From Mesorhizobium sp. AR02 (lineage in GTDB: Bacteria; Pseudomonadota; Alphaproteobacteria; Rhizobiales; Rhizobiaceae): DNA of 64,000 nt. Below the pieces are notes generated by a model that searched no databases, had not been told where the DNA came from, and saw nothing but the letters and a program-made list of their open reading frames with translations. The stretch covers positions 3,534,001 through 3,598,000 of the forward strand of contig NZ_CP080531.1 of assembly GCF_024746835.1 (NCBI RefSeq), given 5' to 3'. Position 1 is the first letter of the stretch, and every line of letters starts with the position of its first letter. Shown piece after piece: positions 56,105 through 64,000 of this stretch. Position numbers and translations under genes: made by a program.

Positions 56105-57271
56105 ATGCGGCACAGGCATTTCCTCAAACTATTCTCGGCTGGCGCAATCATGCTGTCGGTCCTGGCCGGGCCGGCGCTGGCCAATCCGGTGGTTGTCTTC
56201 GACCTGAAGAACGGCCAGATCCTGCAGCATCAGGATGCCTTCAAGCGCTGGTATCCGGCGTCGCTCAGCAAGCTGATGACCGCCTATGTGACCTTCCGGG
56301 CGATCGCGGCCGGCGAAGTCCAGCTCGATTCGCCGATCAAGGTGACCAAACACTCCGCCGGCGAGCCGCCGAGCAAGATGGGTTTCAAGCCCGGCTCGGT
56401 GATGCGGCTCGACAATGCGCTGAAGATGATGCTGGTCAAATCGGCCAATGACATCGCCATGGCGGTCGGCGAGAATGTCGGCGGCTCGCAAGCCGCCTTC
56501 GCCGAAAGGATGAACGCCGAGGCGGCCCGGCTCGGCATGAACGGCACCCATTTCGTCAACCCGAACGGCCTCTACTCGCCCGACCAGTACACGACGGCGC
56601 GCGACCTTTCGGTCCTGGTGATGGCGATCCGCCGCGAGTTCCCGCAATATGCGCCGTGGTTCTCGATCGAAGGTCTTGCGGTCGGCAAGAAGGCCATCCC
56701 GAATTACAATCTCCTGATCGGCCGCTATCCCGGCGCCGATGGCATGAAGACGGGCTTCGTCTGCCCTTCCGGCTTCAACATGATCGGCTCGGCGACGCGC
56801 AATGGCCGCACGCTGGTGGCGGTCGTGCTTGGCGAGAAGTCGGCGGTCAGCCGTGCCGAGGCCGCGGCAAAACTGCTCGACCAGGGGTTTGATACGCCCG
56901 CCGCCGGCTCGGCCACCGTCACGACGCTGGCTCCGTACGGCGACACGGTCTCGCCCAACGACATGCATGACGAGGTCTGCAAGAAGAAGACGCCGGAGGA
57001 GCAGTCCGAGGCGCCGCCGGCCACTGCGGCCAAGGACGTGCCGAAATCGCCCTATCAGGAGAAGCTCGACCATGTGCCGACGCTGGTTGCCGTCGGCCTC
57101 GGCGGCGCTACCGGTCCGGCGCCGAAGGCGATGCTCGACCAGGGCGGCCAGGAATATGCCGACGTACCGATCCCGAGCTGGCGACCCGACAAGCCGGTAC
57201 CGGCCGGCACGGGTCCGAAAGTGGTAGGTACGGCCGCGCAAGGCGACCAGCCGGCCAAGGTCGCGAACTAG
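56105..57271 (+). CDS. D-alanyl-D-alanine carboxypeptidase (penicillin-binding protein 5/6-like)
   Basis: The 388-residue protein has a signal peptide (LFSAGAIMLSVLAGPALA) and the three S11 peptidase motifs: SLSK (Ser nucleophile, in YPASLSKLMTAYVTF), SAN (LVKSANDIAMAVGE) and KTG (ADGMKTGFVCPSGFN). It removes the terminal D-Ala from peptidoglycan stem peptides in the periplasm. The C-terminal 120 residues are Pro/Ala-rich and low-complexity, replacing the usual amphipathic anchor. The stop abuts a RIME-like palindrome. It is divergent from the amidohydrolase gene. Confidence 0.92.
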   Translation: MRHRHFLKLFSAGAIMLSVLAGPALANPVVVFDLKNGQILQHQDAFKRWYPASLSKLMTAYVTFRAIAAGEVQLDSPIKVTKHSAGEPPSKMGFKPGSVMRLDNALKMMLVKSANDIAMAVGENVGGSQAAFAERMNAEAARLGMNGTHFVNPNGLYSPDQYTTARDLSVLVMAIRREFPQYAPWFSIEGLAVGKKAIPNYNLLIGRYPGADGMKTGFVCPSGFNMIGSATRNGRTLVAVVLGEKSAVSRAEAAAKLLDQGFDTPAAGSATVTTLAPYGDTVSPNDMHDEVCKKKTPEEQSEAPPATAAKDVPKSPYQEKLDHVPTLVAVGLGGATGPAPKAMLDQGGQEYADVPIPSWRPDKPVPAGTGPKVVGTAAQGDQPAKVAN

Positions 57272-57361
57272 AGCATGATCCCGAACCGAAGGTCCGCGTC
57301 AGCGAAACTTGGAGTCCGGTTTTCTCGGACGAACGGTTCCATTCGTCCAGAGATCATGCTC
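57271..57361. repeat. RIME-like intergenic palindromic element
   Basis: GAGCATGATC (57271-57280) and GATCATGCTC (57352-57361) are a perfect 10-bp inverted repeat bounding a 91-base element with inner fold-back (CGGTTTTCTCGGAC, CGTCCAG). Such elements with GAGCATGATC ends are scattered between genes in rhizobial genomes. Here it fills most of the gap between the carboxypeptidase and CobW genes and could shape the mRNA or insulate transcription. Confidence 0.75.
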
Positions 57362-57378
57362 AAACAAAGAGACAACCG

Positions 57379-58506
57379 ATGAGCGGCTTTCCTATCCCCG
57401 TCTCGGTGCTGACCGGCTTCCTCGGCGCCGGCAAGACGACATTGCTCAACCGGCTCCTGAAGGACCCGGCGCTGGCCGACACGGCGGTGATTATCAACGA
57501 GTTCGGCGAGGTGGCGATCGACCATCTGCTGGTCGAGCAGGCTTCCGACGGCATCATCCAGCTTTCGGATGGCTGCCTGTGCTGCACCGTGCGCGGTGAA
57601 CTGGTCGACACGCTGGCCGACCTGGTCGACCGGCTGCAGACCGGCCGTATCGCCCGGCTTGCCCGCGTCATCGTCGAGACCACGGGGCTTGCCGACCCGG
57701 CGCCAGTGCTGCAGTCGATCATGGCGCATCCAGCACTTGTCCAGGCTTTTCGGCTCGACGGTGTCATCACGCTGGTCGACGCGGTCAATGGCAATGCCAC
57801 GCTCGATGCCCATGTCGAAGCGGTCAAGCAGGTCGCCGTCGCCGACCGCATCGTGCTGAGCAAGGCCGATCTGGTGACCGATCCCGGCGATCTCGACACG
57901 CTGCGGACGCGCCTGCGGCAGATCAATCCCGGCGCCGAACTGCTCGATGCCGGTGACTCAGAGACGGGCGTAGCGGCGCTGTTTGATTGCGGCCTCTACA
58001 ATCCCGCCACCAAATCCGCCGATGTGCGGCGCTGGCTCGGCGAGGAGGCGGCGCATGATCACGACCATCATCATGACGGTCATGACCACGGGCATAGCCA
58101 TGACCACGATCACAGTCATGATCATGGCCATCGCCACGATCAGCGCGTGCGCTCCTATTCGCTGGTCCATGACGGCCCGGTGCCGTTTTCAGCGATAGAA
58201 ATGTTCCTCGACCTGCTGCGTTCGACGCATGGCGAGAAGCTGCTGCGCATGAAGGGCGTGATCGAACTCAGGGAAGATCCGTCACGGCCGCTGGTCATCC
58301 ACGGTGTGCAGAAGATCCTGCATCCGCCGGCAAGGCTGCCGGCCTGGCCGGACGGCCAGCGCGGCACGCGGCTGGTGCTGATCACGCTCGACATGCCGGA
58401 AGACTATGTGCGCCGGCTGTTCGCCGCCTTCACCAACCGGCCGTCGATCGACACGCCCGACCGCGCGGCGCTGGAAAACAACCCGCTGGCGATTGCCGGG
58501 CGGTAG
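57379..58506 (+). CDS. CobW-family (G3E) GTPase, putative metal chaperone
   Basis: The 375-residue protein has Walker A LTGFLGAGKTTLLNRLL, the metal-binding CxCC motif in DGCLCCTVRGEL, VETTGLADPAPVL (switch region), and SKADLV for guanine specificity. Between about residues 225 and 250 is a His/Asp-rich stretch (HDHDHHHDGHDHGHSHDHDH), typical of zinc- or cobalt-handling members. The C-terminal CobW_C domain follows. It delivers a metal, probably zinc or cobalt, to a partner. No Zur-type box is obvious in front of it. Confidence 0.92.
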   Translation: MSGFPIPVSVLTGFLGAGKTTLLNRLLKDPALADTAVIINEFGEVAIDHLLVEQASDGIIQLSDGCLCCTVRGELVDTLADLVDRLQTGRIARLARVIVETTGLADPAPVLQSIMAHPALVQAFRLDGVITLVDAVNGNATLDAHVEAVKQVAVADRIVLSKADLVTDPGDLDTLRTRLRQINPGAELLDAGDSETGVAALFDCGLYNPATKSADVRRWLGEEAAHDHDHHHDGHDHGHSHDHDHSHDHGHRHDQRVRSYSLVHDGPVPFSAIEMFLDLLRSTHGEKLLRMKGVIELREDPSRPLVIHGVQKILHPPARLPAWPDGQRGTRLVLITLDMPEDYVRRLFAAFTNRPSIDTPDRAALENNPLAIAGR

Positions 58507-58509
58507 CAC

Positions 58510-58752
58510 CTACGATCGCTGCTCGCCGCGCTCGACCAGAAAGCGATGGCCGCCTGAGATCGCCGCTGTTTCAATCAGCTGATGGCCGGCGTCCGAGCAA
58601 AAGGCGGGAATATCGATGACGGCGAGCGGGTCGGTGGTTTCGAGCCACAGCCGGCTGCCCGGCTCCATTCCGGCCAGGCGCTTTTTCGCCTTGAGCACGG
58701 GAAGCGGGCAGTTCAGGCCCTTGAGGTCATAGATAGTGGCATCCGCGGCCAA
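58510..58752 (-). CDS. TusA-family sulfurtransferase
   Basis: This 80-residue protein has the family motif LKGLNCPLPVLKAKKRL, with the sulfur-carrying Cys in CPxP, and LWLETTDPLAVIDIPAFC. TusA-like proteins pass sulfur as persulfide in tRNA thiolation, molybdenum cofactor or sulfur oxidation pathways. It lies 8 bases downstream of the L,D-transpeptidase gene, same strand, and converges with cobW. Confidence 0.9.
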   Translation of the reverse strand: MAADATIYDLKGLNCPLPVLKAKKRLAGMEPGSRLWLETTDPLAVIDIPAFCSDAGHQLIETAAISGGHRFLVERGEQRS

Positions 58753-58760
58753 GACCAGGC

Positions 58761-60059
58761 TCAGCCGCCGAACATGCCGAGCAGCTTGTTCTTCAGCTTT
58801 GCCACCGTGCCTTCGCCGGCGTCGGCGGCTTGCGTCTCGGCTGCCGGCGCGGCCTCGGTGGGGGCTGCGATGGTGGCGGTGGCGACTGGGGCTTCCTTGG
58901 CAGCCTTGGCCGCTTCCTTTTCGGCGAGCGCCTGCGCCTTGGCGGCTTCCTTGGCCTGCTTTGCGGCCTCTATGGCGGCCAGCCTCTGCTCCTCGGCCTT
59001 CTGCTTGGCGGCCTTCTCGGCGTCGAGTGCAGCCATCTTGCGGCCGGCCGGCGAATCGATGCGGCCCATGCGCGCCGTCTCGGTCACTGTGCCGTCGTTG
59101 TTGAGCGACGGCGGATCGATCGGCACGCGCTCGCCGCGCGCCCGGCGCTTCGACCAGTCGGAGACGATGCTGGCTTCCTTGATGCCGGCGATGGTCGGCT
59201 TGGGCGGCGGCACGCTGGCCTTGAGCGCGCCGTTAAACGCCGCGTCGTAGGTGCTCTGGTAAGTGTTGTAGGCGCTCTTCAGCGAATCCGGTTGCGTGGT
59301 CGCCGGGCACGGTCCGGTCGGATCGAATGTCTGGCCGTCGGCGGCGACCTGGTTGAAGACATAGCGCTTTTCGCAGACATCGACCTTCGGCGGCACCTTG
59401 GTGACCTCGAAATTGTCGTAGCCGACCTTCAGCATCTTCCAGAATTCATAATTCGGATCGTTGCGATAACGCGCCATGTTGGCGGCGGTCATGCGGAACG
59501 GAAAGGCCTCGACCTGGAACTCGGTCTGCCCGCCCTGGAAGGCATCGCGGCCGAAGGCATAGATCTGTTCGATCTGCGCGTCGGTCATCGAATAGCAGCC
59601 CGACGACGAACAGGCGCCGTGCACCATCAGATTCTGGCCGGTGCGGCCATTGGCGCGGTCATAGGCGTTGGGGAAGCCGATGTTGAAGGACAGATGGTAG
59701 TTCGAGCGCGGATTCATCTGCGCCGGACGCACAGTGTAGAAGCCTTCGGGCGCCTGGCGGTCGCCTTCGGTGTATTTGGGGCCTAGCTTGCCCGACCATT
59801 TGCAGATGTCGTAGCTCGCCACCATGTCGTAGCGGCCATTGGTCTTGGCCTTCCAGATCTCGAGCTTGCCCTCTTCCTTGAAGATGCGCGCCATCACCGA
59901 GGAGGTGCGCACCATGCCCTTGGCCTTCATGTCGGCAAGGATCTTGTCCGGCAGCGGCTTGTTGGCCTCCGGGGCAAAGTCCTTCATCGACGAATCATTG
60001 CAGCCGACAATGGCTATCGAGGTGACGAGGACTCCGGTGCGGGCAAGCTTGGCAAACAT
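58761..60059 (-). CDS. L,D-transpeptidase (YkuD-domain) lipoprotein
   Basis: The protein (432 aa from the ATG at 60059) begins with a lipoprotein signal ending IAIVGC-N (lipobox). The YkuD catalytic motif is VHGACSSSGCYSMTD (His, Gly-Cys with the active Cys). About 190 residues later come an Ala/Lys/Glu-rich coiled coil (AAKQKAEEQRLAAIEAAKQA) and a short C-terminus ending KLLGMFGG. It cross-links peptidoglycan or attaches proteins to it in the periplasm, anchored by lipid. The start at 60125 would add residues without a lipoprotein signal. Codirectional with the TusA gene. Confidence 0.9.
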   Translation of the reverse strand: MFAKLARTGVLVTSIAIVGCNDSSMKDFAPEANKPLPDKILADMKAKGMVRTSSVMARIFKEEGKLEIWKAKTNGRYDMVASYDICKWSGKLGPKYTEGDRQAPEGFYTVRPAQMNPRSNYHLSFNIGFPNAYDRANGRTGQNLMVHGACSSSGCYSMTDAQIEQIYAFGRDAFQGGQTEFQVEAFPFRMTAANMARYRNDPNYEFWKMLKVGYDNFEVTKVPPKVDVCEKRYVFNQVAADGQTFDPTGPCPATTQPDSLKSAYNTYQSTYDAAFNGALKASVPPPKPTIAGIKEASIVSDWSKRRARGERVPIDPPSLNNDGTVTETARMGRIDSPAGRKMAALDAEKAAKQKAEEQRLAAIEAAKQAKEAAKAQALAEKEAAKAAKEAPVATATIAAPTEAAPAAETQAADAGEGTVAKLKNKLLGMFGG

Positions 60060-60301
60060 GGATACGGCTATGTCTTTTCCCTCGGGCCAATGGCTTCGAA
60101 ACGGCCGAGCCCATATGCTGAACACCGACGGACCGTAAGCCCGTTAACCTTGAAAATTCCTTACCGCAAGCTTCGACCAACCCCTCACGGCAATTTCATT
60201 GACCCGAATGCGGCGGCATTTTTGTGGCGAAATTGCTCATTGCCGCCACATTGCCTTGGGCGCAGGGCTCCCGATGGCCTAGTTCCGCCGTCCGAAAGGC
60301 G

Positions 60302-61252
60302 TCAGAGGCTGCGGCCCATCGCCAGATATTTCTCGCGGCGCTGTTCGCGGAAGTCGGTGTTGGCGCCGTAAAATTCCTTCATCGTCTTGGCAATGAGGTC
60401 GCCGGTCGCGGCAATCACCGTTTCGGGCGCGCGCTGGGCGCCGCCCATCGGCTCGGGGATGATGGCGTCGATGATCTTCAGTTCCAGAAGGTCCTGCGCG
60501 GTGATCTTCATGTTGGTCGCCGCGTCCTTGGAGCGCGTCGTGTCGCGCCACAGGATCGAGGCGGCACCCTCAGGCGAAATCACCGAATAGATGGCGTGTT
60601 CGAGCATGTAGACGCGGTTGGCGGTGGCGATCGCGATGGCGCCGCCCGAACCGCCTTCGCCGATGACCACCGAAATCGACGGCACTTTCAGGCCAAGGCA
60701 GGCCGAGGTCGAGCGGGCAATGGCTTCGGCCTGGCCGCGCTCCTCGGCGCCGACGCCGGGATAGGCGCCCGCCGTGTCGACCAGCGTCAACAGTGGAATC
60801 TTGAAGCGGTCGGCCAGCTCCATCAGCCGCACCGCCTTGCGGTAGCCCTCGGGGCGCACGGAACCGAAATTGTGCTTCAGGCGGCTGGTCGTGTCCGAGC
60901 CCTTTTCCTGACCGATGATCGCGATAGGCTCGCCACGGAAGCGGGCGAAACCACCGACGATCGCCTGGTCTTCGCCGAAATTGCGATCGCCGGCCAACGG
61001 CGTGAAATCGCTGAACAGGCCCTTGATGTAGTCGACGCAGTGCGGCCTGTCGGAGTGGCGGGCCACCTGCACCTTCTGCCAGGGCGTCAGCGCCTTGTAG
61101 AGTTCGCGCAGCGCGTCGCGGGAACGCTTCTCTAGCCTGGTGATCTCATCGGCGACATCAACCGCCTCGCCGTTCTCGGCAAGCTTCTTGAGCTCGAGGA
61201 TCTTGAGCTCAAGATCCTGCACCGGCTTTTCGAAATCGAGGTAGTTGTACAT
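60302..61252 (-). CDS. accA: Acetyl-CoA carboxylase carboxyltransferase subunit alpha
   Basis: The protein (316 aa from the ATG at 61252) starts YNYLDFEKPVQDLELKILEL and carries PEGYRKAVRLMELADRF, LVDTAGAYPGVGAEERGQAE and VIGEGGSGGAIAIATANRVY, the oxyanion-hole region for carboxybiotin transfer to acetyl-CoA. First committed step of fatty acid synthesis, with AccD in a hetero-tetramer. The upstream in-frame ATG at 61306 would add 18 residues not seen in the family. Confidence 0.96.
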   Translation of the reverse strand: MYNYLDFEKPVQDLELKILELKKLAENGEAVDVADEITRLEKRSRDALRELYKALTPWQKVQVARHSDRPHCVDYIKGLFSDFTPLAGDRNFGEDQAIVGGFARFRGEPIAIIGQEKGSDTTSRLKHNFGSVRPEGYRKAVRLMELADRFKIPLLTLVDTAGAYPGVGAEERGQAEAIARSTSACLGLKVPSISVVIGEGGSGGAIAIATANRVYMLEHAIYSVISPEGAASILWRDTTRSKDAATNMKITAQDLLELKIIDAIIPEPMGGAQRAPETVIAATGDLIAKTMKEFYGANTDFREQRREKYLAMGRSL

Positions 61253-61350
61253 GCTTGAGCGGACCGATACGTCGGAAGGCAAGGACTGCGGAACCGTTGA
61301 AACCAAGGCTCCGGGCGGTGAAATGTCGTCCTCACATAGCGATATGAGGC

Positions 61351-62268
61351 CTAGTCGGCAAGCGGATGATGATCGTTGACCAGCCGCACCAGCCGCTCCT
61401 CCAGCACATGGGTGTAAATCTGTGTCGTCGATATGTCGGCATGGCCAAGCAGCTGTTGCACGGCCCTGAGATCGGCGCCGTTCTGCAGGAGATGGCTGGC
61501 GAAAGCATGGCGCAGCACATGCGGCGATATCTTCGCCGAGGCGATGCCGGCCCGCGCCGCCAGCCCTTTCAGGTCGCGGGCAAAGACCTGGCGCGAGAGA
61601 TAGCCGCTGTCGGATGCTGCGGGAAACAGGAACGGGCTTTCGGCGAAGGTGGGCACCCCGGCCCGGGCGGCAAGCCAGGCGCGCATTGCCGTGCGCGCCT
61701 TGACCGACAGCGGCACCATGCGCTCCTTGTCGCCCTTGCCGCGCACCATGAAGAAACGGTCGTCACGCTGCGCCACCGTCACCGGCAGGCCGACCAGTTC
61801 GGACACGCGCAGGCCGGTGGCGTAGAGCACCTCGACCAGAGCATGCAGGCGAAGGGCGGCCAGCCTGTCGCTGTAGCCGAGCCCGGCGTCGCCGGCTTCC
61901 TGTGCGGCGCGGTCGATCAGCCGGCCGGTGTCGGCCTCGCTCATCGTCTTGGGCAATGGACGGCCCTTTTTCGGGCTGTCCAGCGTGCCTGTCGGGTCGT
62001 CCGCGCGCAGGCCCTCTGCGTAAAGGAACTTGAAGAACTGGCGGATCGCCGACAGTTTGCGCGCCTGCGAAGTCGGCGCGAAGCCGCGCGCGGCGATGTC
62101 ATCGAGATAGGCGCGGATATCGGCGGCGGCGGCACCGGCAAGCCCGCCATCGATCTCGCTCGAAGCGTCTTCGAGGTCGCGGCGGTAGGAGGACAGCGTG
62201 TTTTCGGCAGCGCCGCGTTCGGCGCTCATCATTTCCAGAAAGGCCTCGATGCGGGCGGCGCTGTTCAT
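61351..62268 (-). CDS. xerD: Site-specific tyrosine recombinase XerD
   Basis: The 305-residue protein has the N-terminal core-binding domain ([20 protein letters not shown]) and the catalytic residues Arg in [16 protein letters not shown], His-x-x-Arg in [15 protein letters not shown], His in [17 protein letters not shown] with the nucleophilic Tyr. Together with XerC it resolves chromosome dimers at dif. It lies between accA and aroK as is common in Rhizobiales. No dif-like sequence was recognised in the window. Confidence 0.94.
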   Translation of the reverse strand: MNSAARIEAFLEMMSAERGAAENTLSSYRRDLEDASSEIDGGLAGAAAADIRAYLDDIAARGFAPTSQARKLSAIRQFFKFLYAEGLRADDPTGTLDSPKKGRPLPKTMSEADTGRLIDRAAQEAGDAGLGYSDRLAALRLHALVEVLYATGLRVSELVGLPVTVAQRDDRFFMVRGKGDKERMVPLSVKARTAMRAWLAARAGVPTFAESPFLFPAASDSGYLSRQVFARDLKGLAARAGIASAKISPHVLRHAFASHLLQNGADLRAVQQLLGHADISTTQIYTHVLEERLVRLVNDHHPLAD

Positions 62269-62296
62269 TTCCTGCTGGTCAGTTTTTCTTCGGGAT

Positions 62297-62449
62297 TTAG
62301 TTCTTCTTGGGATTCAGCTTTTCCGGCGGGATACGCACGCTCATCTCTGCTTTTTTCGGCTCGACGAACATCACCAGCGCGAACATCGTACCATAGGCAA
62401 TGCCGGCCAGAATCGCGAGGGTCACGACAAAGCGAAACAGTGTCGGCAT
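62297..62449 (-). CDS. Small membrane protein, 50 aa
   Basis: Reads [20 protein letters not shown], one membrane segment, followed by a charged tail ([18 protein letters not shown]). Small proteins like this occur between xerD and aroK in relatives (family impression). An in-frame upstream start at 62548 is less likely. Codirectional with xerD, 28 bases upstream. Confidence 0.6.
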   Translation of the reverse strand: MPTLFRFVVTLAILAGIAYGTMFALVMFVEPKKAEMSVRIPPEKLNPKKN

Positions 62450-62660
62450 CAATTTTCGCCCGTCTTCTTGTTCTGCGTTTCCAAACCCTGTGCCCTTATG
62501 GGACGCCAATCCGGCCAATTCAAGGAAGAAGCGGAGGCCTGTTAGCAACTTCTGATGCAGTCATCCCTTGGCCGATATAGGCTTGCCCGTGCTCGGCACG
62601 CTTGACGCAAACCGGCTTTTCATGTCGATACGCCGGCAAAGAGGGCCCAAGAAACAGCTG

Positions 62661-63269
62661 ATGACCGCGCACCAAAATCCTCCGGGCGAGACCCACGCCG
62701 CGCTACTTGGCCGGCTGGGCAGCCGGTCCGTCGTCTTTGTCGGCCTGATGGGCGCCGGCAAGACGGCGATCGGCCGCAAGGTGGCGGCCATGCTTTCGCT
62801 GCCTTTCATCGACAGCGACCAGGAGATCGAGAGCGTCTCGCGCATGACCGTTCCGGAGCTGTTCGAGCGCTATGGCGAGACGGAGTTCAGGGCGCTGGAG
62901 CAGCGCGTCATCCTTCGCGTGCTGGAGAACGGCCCACAAGTTCTGTCGACCGGTGGCGGCGCCTTCATGAACGCTCAGACGCGCGAGGCCATCGCCGCGC
63001 ATGGCGTGTCGGTGTGGCTGAAGGCCGAACTCGACCTGCTGATGGAACGCGTTTCCAAGAAGCAGAACCGGCCGCTGTTGAAGAGTGCCGATCCCCGTGC
63101 CGTGCTGGAGCGGCTGATGGGTGAGCGCTATCCGGTCTACGCGACATCAGATGTCACCGTGCCGACCCGCGACGACCGCAAGGAAGTCATCGCCGCCGAG
63201 GTGCTGGGAGCACTGTGCCGGCATTTCGGCATCGATGAAATCGCAGTGACGGGAGAGATCGAATCGTGA
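62661..63269 (+). CDS. aroK: Shikimate kinase
   Basis: The protein (202 aa from the ATG at 62661) has Walker [19 protein letters not shown], the shikimate-binding [12 protein letters not shown] and [12 protein letters not shown], and the lid and adenine region ([14 protein letters not shown]). It phosphorylates shikimate in aromatic amino acid biosynthesis. ATG at 62661 gives about 30 residues before the P-loop; starts at 62622 or 62568 are possible but add unconserved sequence. The stop overlaps the aroB start (GTGA). Confidence 0.94.
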   Translation: MTAHQNPPGETHAALLGRLGSRSVVFVGLMGAGKTAIGRKVAAMLSLPFIDSDQEIESVSRMTVPELFERYGETEFRALEQRVILRVLENGPQVLSTGGGAFMNAQTREAIAAHGVSVWLKAELDLLMERVSKKQNRPLLKSADPRAVLERLMGERYPVYATSDVTVPTRDDRKEVIAAEVLGALCRHFGIDEIAVTGEIES

Positions 63270-64000
63270 GCGCGGATCAGCCAGTCACCGTCGAAGTCGG
63301 GCTTGGCGACCGTGCCTACGACATATTGATCGGCTCCGGCCTTTTGTCGCGCGCCGGCACCGAGATTTCGCGCCGCCTGCCGGGCACGCGCGCTGCTGTC
63401 GTCACCGACCAGAATGTCGCCGCCGCGCATCTCGATACGCTGAAGGCCGGGCTTGAGAAGGGTGGCATCCAGCCCACCGTCATCACACTGCCGCCGGGCG
63501 AGAAGACCAAGAGCTTCGCCCATCTCGAAGAGGTGGTCGATGGCGTTCTGGCAGCCAGGCTGGAGCGCGGCGACGTCGTCATCGCGCTGGGCGGCGGCGT
63601 CATCGGCGATCTCACCGGTTTTGCCGCCGGCATCGTGCGGCGCGGCATGAATTTCGTGCAGATCCCGACTTCGCTGCTGGCGCAAGTCGATTCCTCCGTC
63701 GGCGGCAAGACCGGCATCAACAGCCCGCGCGGCAAGAACCTTGTCGGCGTCTTCCTGCAGCCCAAGCTGGTGCTGGCCGACACCGAAGTGCTCGACACGC
63801 TGCCGATCCGCGAATTCCGCGCCGGCTATGCCGAACTCGCCAAATACGGGCTGATCGACCGGCCGGAATTTTTCGCCTGGCTGGAAGCGAACTGGGAAAA
63901 AGTGTTCGCCGGCGGGCCGGAGCGGGGAGAGGCCATTGCCGAAGCCTGCCGCGCCAAGGCCGATGTGGTCGCGCGCGACGAGTTCGAGACCGGTGACCGC
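63266..64000 (+). CDS. aroB: 3-dehydroquinate synthase, cut by window end
   Basis: The start is a GTG overlapping the aroK stop by four bases. It reads [80 protein letters not shown] (NAD- and substrate-binding, catalytic Lys in GGKTGIN) and [10 protein letters not shown]. About 245 of roughly 375 residues are present. It makes 3-dehydroquinate from DAHP, two steps before the AroK reaction, and is coupled to aroK translationally. Confidence 0.96.
   Translation, partial: MSADQPVTVEVGLGDRAYDILIGSGLLSRAGTEISRRLPGTRAAVVTDQNVAAAHLDTLKAGLEKGGIQPTVITLPPGEKTKSFAHLEEVVDGVLAARLERGDVVIALGGGVIGDLTGFAAGIVRRGMNFVQIPTSLLAQVDSSVGGKTGINSPRGKNLVGVFLQPKLVLADTEVLDTLPIREFRAGYAELAKYGLIDRPEFFAWLEANWEKVFAGGPERGEAIAEACRAKADVVARDEFETGDR

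Overview
The window looks like chromosomal DNA of a Rhizobiales bacterium, most likely Mesorhizobium or a close relative. The evidence is the GC-rich, GTG/TTG-tolerant coding style, the RIME-like palindrome at 57.3 kb, and core genes of a typical rhizobial kind (xerD-aroK-aroB with accA nearby, a phasin, a CIRCE-controlled groESL). The genus is an inference from protein resemblance, not a database match.

Layout. (1) 1-21.3 kb is a dense, intact carbon-utilisation region. It holds a sorbitol-type PTS operon (gutM-srlA-srlE-srlB plus an HPr-EI fusion) with a SorC-type regulator. Next is an FGGY kinase/HAD pair and a class II aldolase, divergent from a DeoR regulator-FGGY kinase-sugar ABC transporter-isomerase operon. 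Then come a cupin protein, an AraC regulator, and a tryptophanase translationally coupled to a YbaK-type tRNA deacylase. (2) 21.4-54.5 kb is an accessory, mosaic region, visibly AT-richer at 22-24 kb. It contains a STAND-type P-loop ATPase with twelve 42-residue TPR units, a phasin, cobalamin-dependent metH, an HtrA protease, a CIRCE-groESL cluster with small redox/pterin genes, NAD formate dehydrogenase, an IS91-family element, an IS256-family element with clear ends and target duplication, a sulfotransferase, ring-cleavage-like VOC proteins and many gene relics. It ends at a tRNA-Arg(CCT). (3) 54.5-64 kb is core again: M20 amidohydrolase, D,D-carboxypeptidase, CobW GTPase, TusA, L,D-transpeptidase, accA, xerD, aroK and aroB (cut by the window end).

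How it fits together. The left block imports and phosphorylates a hexitol by PTS, and separately imports a sugar by ABC transport, isomerises it, phosphorylates it and probably cleaves it with an aldolase. The middle block is stress- and C1-flavoured (chaperonins, HtrA, phasin, metH, formate dehydrogenase) but heavily eroded. At least five genes there (DUF3606-like, phasin, metH, the IS256 transposase and a sunset-domain-like protein) carry single-base frameshifts, whereas the two flanking core blocks show none. The most interesting unexplained items are the effector-less NLR-like ATPase with its small neighbours, the eroded metH with an intact palindromic operator candidate, the 20-bp direct repeats before the amidohydrolase, and the boundary structure beside tRNA-Arg.
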